This document shows positions 52,001-61,000 of a DNA stretch of 64,000 nt, in pieces; within the stretch, counting starts at the first letter, position 1, and every line of letters begins with the position of its first letter. The position numbers were made by a program, and so were the translations under genes. Under the pieces are notes generated by a model. That model was not told the origin of the DNA. It searched no databases and worked only from the letters and a program-made list of their open reading frames with translations. This stretch comes from Axinella damicornis (Eukaryota > Porifera > Demospongiae > Axinellida > Axinellidae), in assembly GCA_963931865.1 (NCBI GenBank), contig OZ007507.1:12500932-12564931 (forward strand), in the 5' to 3' direction.

Positions 52001-55000
52001 CATTCCCATTCGTAGTTCCATTCTGCCCCCACCCCGTTTCCCCCCAGGTGGTGTGGTTTAACTGATTAAGACTTCCTATGCACTGCACGCTTCTGTAATA
52101 AATGGCTTCCTCAAGCATGATGCTGGTAGTTGTTATGTAATCAGCAGCAACAGAAGCTTGCATGATCAGGCTTGTTATTGCCCTGCTGTGCTGTTACTAC
52201 AGGGCAATATGTCATATAATGCCCTGTTGGTGTAGCCTCGTTCCCAGTCCCACGCCCAGCTTTTTGTCGCTTGCAGTACGGTAAAGCGGGGAGGGCCTGG
52301 TACATCTTCTCACGTGAGCATGACGTAATCGAAAAATGGCAAAATTTTCAGAACGAAGACGCTGCGTTTTGCGTGTTATTCAGCCATCTACACGTTCAAC
52401 GCTCGGTGAGTATGACAGTCGCCCCCCGCTAGCTAGATACGTGTGGTATGTTACCTGGTACCTTCGCTCTTCTTGCTGTTCTGAGACCCACGTACGCCCA
52501 CGCTTCCTTCCGGTCTTTCTACCCCTTTCTACCCTCGACGTCACTCACGTGAGAAGATGTACCAGGCCCTCCCCGCTTTACCGTACTAAGCAGCGACGAA
52601 AAGCTGGGCGTGGGACTGGGTACGAGGCTACTGTTGGTGTGTTTGATCCACCCAAGCAACGGGCTATAATTATTGCACTCTAGGGAGTGTAATATGGCTA
52701 GGTATTGCACAAGTGTGTAGGTATTTTCCTGAGCCGAATACGAGGGAAAATACTAGCTACACAAGAGTCCAGCCATATTACACGACCAAGAGTGCAATGA
52801 TAGATATATTATATACTTCACAACAAATAACTAATCGCGCAAACGGCACGGTAACTTGACCGTTGAGTGGCACGAAGCTAGCCATGTTTACAGGCAAGAA
52901 TGGTAGACTGGTTGTTTTGTCTGCTGGTTAAAAGCGCAAACAACTTACCTCTGCTCTTGTGTTCGATTTCCAGCAATGGGCAATGCCTTGGTAGTGGAAA
53001 CGTGCTGATACACGGTCAACAGCTTTCGGCTCATGGCACTATTTCACGTGTGGTTGCTACGTGCAGAAACCCGGAAGTGACCAATCAGCACCACCCATTC
53101 AGTCACACCTTGATGACTTGCAATATGGGGAGTGCAATACTGGTGGATATTGCACTCCGTGTCTATTAAGTAATACTATTGGACGAATACGAAGCATAAC
53201 CAATCACCACAGTATGTATCTGCCGCACACTTTGAAATACTGGTCAAACAGCCTGGTCTCGAGGCTACCCCCAACGTATGTCTGTCTTTTGCCACTCAGC
53301 TAGTAAGGGTTGACTCAACTGCAGGGTGGGGGACACTATGCAACCTCTCAAGAAGGACCTGGTTAATGAGCGCAGTGGAGCCAGCTGCTAGTTGTGGCCA
53401 AAAAAAAACAGATGATGCGCACTGTACCTACACAATATTTAAGACATTTTAGCTTGGATTTCCTGGCTTAATTCCTGAAGATGCTGTGCATGGTTATAAG
53501 CATGGGGAGCTTACGGAGGACATATACCGATATACTACTGGGTATGTCAAAGGAGCGACAGAGGAGGAGTATAGTGCATCTTGTAGGTGGAGGTGTCGTA
53601 GTCTTACTCCAAATGAGCATCAAAGCCCTCACCTAATTTTCGATGGTGGCAAAAGGCAGTGTGGCCAACAGGTTCGTCTCCCAAAAGGGACCGCATCGTG
53701 TGAGAGGACTCTCTCCTGGAGGCTTGGGGCTAGACACATGAGCTTACCACCTTCGAGATCTGTCTCTCGGAATCCTACTTTTCAGCCCCCCTCTTCACCC
53801 TTTGTAGGTCTTGTATGACATCATCCTCACTGCCCCCAGTGATGTCGTCACTGAAATAGAACAACCCAAATTCAGAGCTTCACAATGGGTTGACAATATG
53901 GAGCCATAGCAGACTTTCTCCAGGTAAAGAAGAGGAGAATAAGCGTCCACTTCTAGGCTTCACCAAACCTAAGCTGAAGTGGTGACAACAGTGTTCCCAT
54001 TTGCTGTTTGATGGCCAACCCCTAGCATTCAGTGGCACAACACAAAATAAGGGGCAAACTGGAGGAGTGTTATCAACTTGACAAATCTATACAACTATCC
54101 ATATTCACAACAATGGTTGGTAGGTGTAGTGCTCAATTGCAAGGCGCTGATAGGCTATGCTAAAGCTATCAAAAAAGTTGCTGCACGATTGAAATGTAAT
54201 AGCAATTGAGTGTACGCACATTTGACCAATTAGAGGATCACATCAATTGTCAAGACAGGAATATTAATGCTCATTGCCTGAACGATGCCTAAGGATGAAG
54301 CCAGAGGGACTTCATGGGCATTGAATGCATGAGGGTTTTCTAGCAGCAGGTCAAAGTCCGAAACATGGGTGTCTAGACCGTACATAGCTTGTCTTCTGAT
54401 GACCAGCATCTCCCATAGAGAGAGCGCACCTACCTATATTCTGTGGAGTGACCGGTTTCATGGAATATTCCTGTGGAATGGGTGCATACATAGTAGCTAT
54501 TGCAATTCACCTCATTGCCATTTTCCCGAGCAATAGCTAGTTGATGATTGTGTAGTAAACTGTGCAACTTCAGTTATTGAAGAAACTGTCCTTTCTGTTC
54601 ACACTGTAGCTATAAATGCTGATATTAGTATGCAGAATTCTACACTAGTGGTATCTGAGGGCACACCATCGATAGATGTGTGTGCTGTCATCAATGGAGT
54701 AGCAGGAAGTGTGGAAGAAGCAGTTACAGCTACTCTGACTCTTTCGGGATCCACAAAAGCAGGTAAAGATCTACTTTGTTTGGACGCAAACACCTTGCAC
54801 ACAGCATAAAGGTTAAGTTTAGGTGCTTGCATAATTATGCGAAGCTGCAAGATTTTTCAAGTATACGTACAAAGCCAATTCTCTTGCAAGAAGCCTTCCG
54901 CTACTTTGGAAGATGCTTCCCAATTCTCGGAAGAAGCCTAAGAATCTGATTGCACCACAAACACATGTCAGCTTGCTAGCTATGTATTAATCCATGTAAC

Positions 55001-58000
55001 ATTTGCATCATGTTTTTTATTTGTCATTCCTTATAGTACTGAACACAGATTTTAGCACCGCGGATCCTGTTGCCAGTTTTCCAGTCGGTCCACTGATACC
55101 AGGATGCATTACAGTTGATATAAGTCAGGATATGGTAGTGGAGGGAGACCACACCTTCTCTGTCGGCCTGAATCCTGGTCCCATAACACCTGCCCTAACA
55201 GTAGGCACACCAGACACCACTGAGGTCACCATCACTGATGATACCAATGAGGGTAAGTGAATCCCACCATTTTGCAGATAACATTTAATTACTTCTTATT
55301 CTAGGGCAACCACACTACTCACAGGTAGCATTTTACATCTCATTCCAATTAACGCACATGTCACGTGACGACCATGCTCAGTCTACAGTACTGGAGTCGT
55401 TTTCTAAGCTCGCTTCTGATTGGTTCACTTAGGTCACTTACGTCATACAGTGCATACTTAGGGTATATTATGGCAGGTTAGGGTGTGGTTTATATTGTTA
55501 TTATAGCCAATAGAATTGAAGCTTTGAAAACCACTCCGGGATAGCTCTGCTCAGTCGATATCAAGTCAGTAATGGTGGTCAAAGGGAAGACCATAGATTA
55601 TACAGTATAGCTCAGCTAGTGTTTAGGAATGCATGCATGATCAAAATGGCAAGTTGGAGTATACAAGTTTAGAGAGAATAGTATTTGCTTGATCAGAAGT
55701 GGCAAGTATGCATGTTTATAGTGAATATAGTGTAATTCGATTTGCAAATTGAGTACTTGTGACCCCTTCTCATAGCATTAACTGTCGTGATCTTAACTGA
55801 CGGTGTGATCTGAAAAATCGCATACATATATATGTGGGACAGATATGCACTTCACGATACCATTACCTGTACTACCAGGTAAACAGTAAAGTGCTTTCTT
55901 TACCGTTGGGACAGTGAATGTCTGCACAGCAATGTTTGCATGGTATACAGAAATGATTTGGCCCTATAGAGACAATTCTCATCCTGGAACCTCAGCAGGT
56001 TGATAGTTTGCAAGTACCGTAGTCGCACGTTATTAGGTGCAGCTTATACTTATAGGCGCATATTCACTGTTAGGCGCAGGTCCAACTCTTGTCCCAGGTA
56101 CTCGCTGTTAAACGCTTCAGTCTCCTTCCAGAAACTCTGCAATTTTCGATCCTACGGAGTGGATAAAAAGCTATAGTTCGAAGTGAAGCGCACTTCCTAT
56201 TAGAGTAATGTCATTCGTTGTTAGGTGCATCTCACTTATGGGCGCATATATATTTCCTTCCTGTGGAGTTATAGGCACATGCGTCTAATAACGTGTGACT
56301 ACGGTATAATTCCCAGTGTGATGTCATAGGTTGATTCAGTAAGGCTCGAGTCGAGTATAACTTGTGTAACCTTCCAATTTGTGTCTCTTCTTTATGACTC
56401 ATGTGGTGTAATTTCTACTTTGGTAGATGAGTATACTTCTTTCACTTTCAGTTAATTCAAGAGTTGATCACCACTGACTACATTGATTGATTTCTCCTGT
56501 AGCTGTCACGTTTATGTTTGATCAATCCACATACTCTGGAAGTGAGGGTGGACCGCCTGTGTTACTGTGTGCTAATATAACTGACCTCATGGGCACTCTT
56601 GACTGTGATATTGTGGTCACATTTGCAGCCATCCCCGGCGATGTGACAGGTATGGCAATGTTTTTGTTGATTAAACACTTCTTGTTTCTGCACAACTATT
56701 ATGGATATCTGTATCAACAAGTAGTCAACCAGAGTGTCACGTGCACCAGGCAGTGATCCACCACTGAATATAATAGTGATGATGCAACAACGTTTCTTGT
56801 CAGCAATGAAACCGAAGTTGCCACTCTTATTAGGTTTTAGAGTGCAGTAACAAGTGAGCTATCCAAGGAGAGTTGTATCAGTTGAATCTGCGACAGTGAG
56901 ATGCAATTGGTACTAAATCCTGTGTTTATATGTTTTATTAGTGCTGTGATATTGAACTTGAAGCTTGCGCTGCTGCCCTAGCTATAGGGCAGAATGACTG
57001 TTCAACAATAGTTTGGACAGTGACAAGTGTGACATGGGAACATAAGGACAGCTCAATAGTGTATATATACTGTAGGGTATGTATCAAGTGCATGTAGTAG
57101 TTTGAATGTAACTGAACAAGGGGATGGATCGATGCTGGATACAGGATAGGCTGTGAATATAATCGTCAGGCATATTATAACTGATTGCCCAAAGCACCGA
57201 GAGCCTTACTTCTCAGGAATGTTTTTGCTGAGTTAGCCTTGCTGCTCAAGGTTTTGACCCATCACGTATCAAGTGCCCACTCTACTCTACAGTAGTTCCA
57301 TAAGTCACACATACGGTTGTCTGACTATACCAGGTGGTGTTGTTAACATCTTTCTGTATCAGCATGCTCTGATTTTTTGATCCTTGATTGCTTGATTGTA
57401 TCCTGAGCCCTTAAAAGTCACTTGATTGCCTGATTGTCTGTACCATGTATAGAGTCAGTGTACGTTTGCTACCAGGACATGCCAGCAATAATTATTACAT
57501 TCATGTCACAGGATGGTGGTTTTGTGCATTCTCTTGCTACTGATCAGCAATAATTGGAGCTCTAGCTGATATAGTTTGTGTATAGGCGACACCCTACTCT
57601 TACCACAGTTAATTAGTTTGTGATACCTGTCTTGCATAATACATTACATTTGAGATACAGTTTTCCTCCCTATACAGATGAAGTCGAAGACTACATTTCT
57701 CCTGCCACGTTTGAAGCAACTTTTACGGCTGGATCTATGGTCGGCGATACTGCATGTAACAATATCACAATTGTTGATGACCTTGATCTGGAAGGCGGCT
57801 TACACGACTTTGGTGTTCGAATTTCCGGAAGCACTCCATCAGGATCACGGATTTCGACCGTAGGCGCCATGGCCATTGTGCAAATTGAGGACAATGATGG
57901 TACATATTATTGAACCTGAGTATGACACATGCATGGGCCTATGGGTCTGTGATAGGTCATTCACAATATTGGAAAGTGTGGGATTGGGGAGTCAGGGGGA

Positions 58001-61000
58001 GGGGATATCATGAGCTGAGTGACAGAAGATGAATACATGCAAATCTCTTTCTACTGAAAGACTTCTTGGTGTTAGTTAGTTAACAAGTTTCTCTTGTGGC
58101 TAGAGCAAACTGTTGGTGTGGTCCAGTACGTGGAGGCCATGCACCCAAAGCAAAAAAAATTCAGTTAATTTACAACCCCCATTAACTGCTACCTGGTAAC
58201 CTCCTGAGGAGACATGTTCCATGTCACCATATGATGCGTCTTTTAAGCCCTCTGAAAAATTTCGGCCAAGAATTATCATGTTTCACCGCTTTAAAAATAT
58301 AACAGAGAATCAAATGGATAGCTATGTCTCAAGTCCCATCCAAATCCTAACTTCTGTGTCCTCTTCATCTGACACAATATGCTGACATCAATCCAGAAGT
58401 GATATAGGCCCACTGTACAATCCTATCTATAAGCAGCACTTTATTTGTGTACAATACCAGTTCTCACAATTTCAAAACTTGTGTCAATCTCAGAACTGAA
58501 GTCAGTATGTGTTTACAGCCAATAAGGATGCATGTTGACATGCACTAATTTATGTTCATTTCAGGTGCCACTCTTCAGTTTAATCAGACTCAGTACAGTG
58601 CAAGTGAAGCGGGACCACTGGAGGTGGACGTGTGTGTTGTGATAAGTGACCTAACTGGGGAACTCCAAAGTGATTTGGTCGTGACATTAGATCCCGTGCC
58701 TGGCGATGTTACAGGTACGTATACTATGCCCACTGCTATTATGCGTAACTGTAACTTCATGCGTATTCTTATTCTCAGATGATGGTGAAGACTTCACAAC
58801 GACGCCAGCAGGAGTGTATGAGGCAACATTTCCATCTGTCACAACAATGAATGGGGATGTTGCATGTGACACCATCACCATCATTGATGATGATGTGCTA
58901 GAAGGAACCCATGACTTTGGTTTCACAATTGGTGGCACATCACTGCAAGGGATTATGTTCCTAGGCCAACTTACTACTGTGGATATTGAAGATAATGAGA
59001 GTAAGTATTTGTGTCTCCAATCAATAAATGGCATTCTTGCCCAGTTAACCATGTGGAGTGCATAGTGTGCTTAACCCTTTAAGCCCCATTGACGTCTATA
59101 GGCGTCATTTTGACCCTATGCACTCATAGGGCTTCTCGTCAGTCCAAAAAGAGACCAAAAAGTCTTCAGAGGGCCTAGGGACAATTTTGAGGGACGAACC
59201 CAAAAATTTGGTCAGATTTCGGCGCGCCCTCCCCACTAAACGAAAGGCAGGGGGGTTTCGAAAGGGGGGGCGGGGGCCCCCCCTTCGACTGTCGTGGGCG
59301 GTTTTTGATTTTAATGAGATTCGTTGGCCCGAGGATTTTTGATTCTAATGATATTCATAGACCCCACCCAGGGCCTCAAGAAAACATGCAAATTGGTGGT
59401 GTAAGGTGTGCCATCAGTCAGATCTGGCCCAAGTTTAGGGAAATGCTGGGCGAAAATCCGGCTGACATCCACATTTGACCTCCGATTGCTGGCCTTGTGG
59501 GGGGTCATGAATATCATTAACGGTATTGCCAGAGGGGTCTCTCCATGTGTGCGGGCCCCACCAAGTTTGGCCGCTGAGGAGCGTATGCTGTGGAAGAGGA
59601 GTACCTACGAAAGTGGTGTGCGCTGAATGCATGAAAATGTGTTGTCTTGGTGGGAAGAATTCGGTGGTTAAAGGGTTAATATGTGCATGGAGGATCAATG
59701 AATCTCATTAAAAATCGGCAAACCATCCCAAACTGGCACACAGTGCAAGTCTAGGCTGTTTTGAGGGCGAATTCTCACCAACTATGAATCTCATTAACCC
59801 TTTAAGCCCCATTGACGTCTATAGGCGTCATTTTGACCCTATGCACTCATAGGGCTTCTCGTCAGTCCAAAAAGAGACCAAAAAGTCTTCAGAGGGCCTA
59901 GGGACAATTTTGAGGGACGAACCCAAAAATTTGGTCAGATTTCGGCGCGCCCTCCCCACTAAACGAAAGGCAGGGGGGTTTCGAAAGGGGGGGCGGGGGC
60001 CCCCCCTTCGACTGTCGTGGGCGGTTTTTGATTTTAATGAGATTCGTTGGCCCGAGGATTTTTGATTCTAATGATATTCATAGACCCCACCCAGGGCCTC
60101 AAGAAAACATGCAAATTGGTGGTGTAAGGTGTGCCATCAGTCAGATCTGGCCCAAGTTTAGGGAAATGCTGGGCGAAAATCCGGCTGACATCCACATTTG
60201 ACCTCCGATTGCTGGCCTTGTGGGGGGTCATGAATATCATTAACGGTATTGCCAGAGGGGTCTCTCCATGTGTGCGGGCCCCACCAAGTTTGGCCGCTGA
60301 GGAGCGTATGCTGTGGGAGAGGAGTACCTACGAAAGTGGTGTGCGCTGAATGCATGAAAATGTGTTGTCTTGGTGGGAAGAATTCGGTGGTTAAAGGGTT
60401 AATATGTGCATGGAGGATCAATGAATCTCATTAAAAATCGGCAAACCATCCCAAACTGGCACACAGTGCAAGTCTAGGCTGTTTTGAGGGCGAATTCTCA
60501 CCAACTATGAATCTCATTAACCCTTTAAGCCCCATTGACGTCTATAGGCGTCATTTTGACCCTATGCACTCATAGGGCTTCTCGTCAGTCCAAAAAGAGA
60601 CCAAAAAGTCTTCAGAGGGCCTAGGGACAATTTTGAGGGACGAACCCAAAAATTTGGTCAGATTTCGGCGCGCCCTCCCCACTAAACGAAAGGCAGGGGG
60701 GTTTCGAAAGGGGGGGCGGGGGCCCCCCCTTCGACTGTCGTGGGCGGTTTTTGATTTTAATGAGATTCGTTGGCCCGAGGATTTTTGATTCTAATGATAT
60801 TCATAGACCCCACCCAGGGCCTCAAGAAAACATGCAAATTGGTGGTGTAAGGTGTGCCATCAGTCAGATCTGGCCCAAGTTTAGGGAAATGCTGGGCGAA
60901 AATCCGGCTGACATCCACATTTGACCTCCGATTGCTGGCCTTGTGGGGGGTCATGAATATCATTAACGGTATTGCCAGAGGGGTCTCTCCATGTGTGCGG

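Larger units (their letters stand above)
51206..54609. other. 3.4-kb intron with transposons
   Basis: It holds an inverted-repeat element with related open frames in both arms (51375-52060), a TAGCCTCGTTCCCAG element (52233-52630), a second copy of the 42928-43378 element (about 52668-53170), an unrecognised open frame at 53486-53818, and about 800 bases in which I see nothing. Confidence 0.55.

Noticed and set aside
53486..53818. 110-codon forward frame in the intron after domain 10
   Set aside because: No recognisable domain and no splice junctions in phase with the Calx-beta exons; probably repeat-derived or chance.
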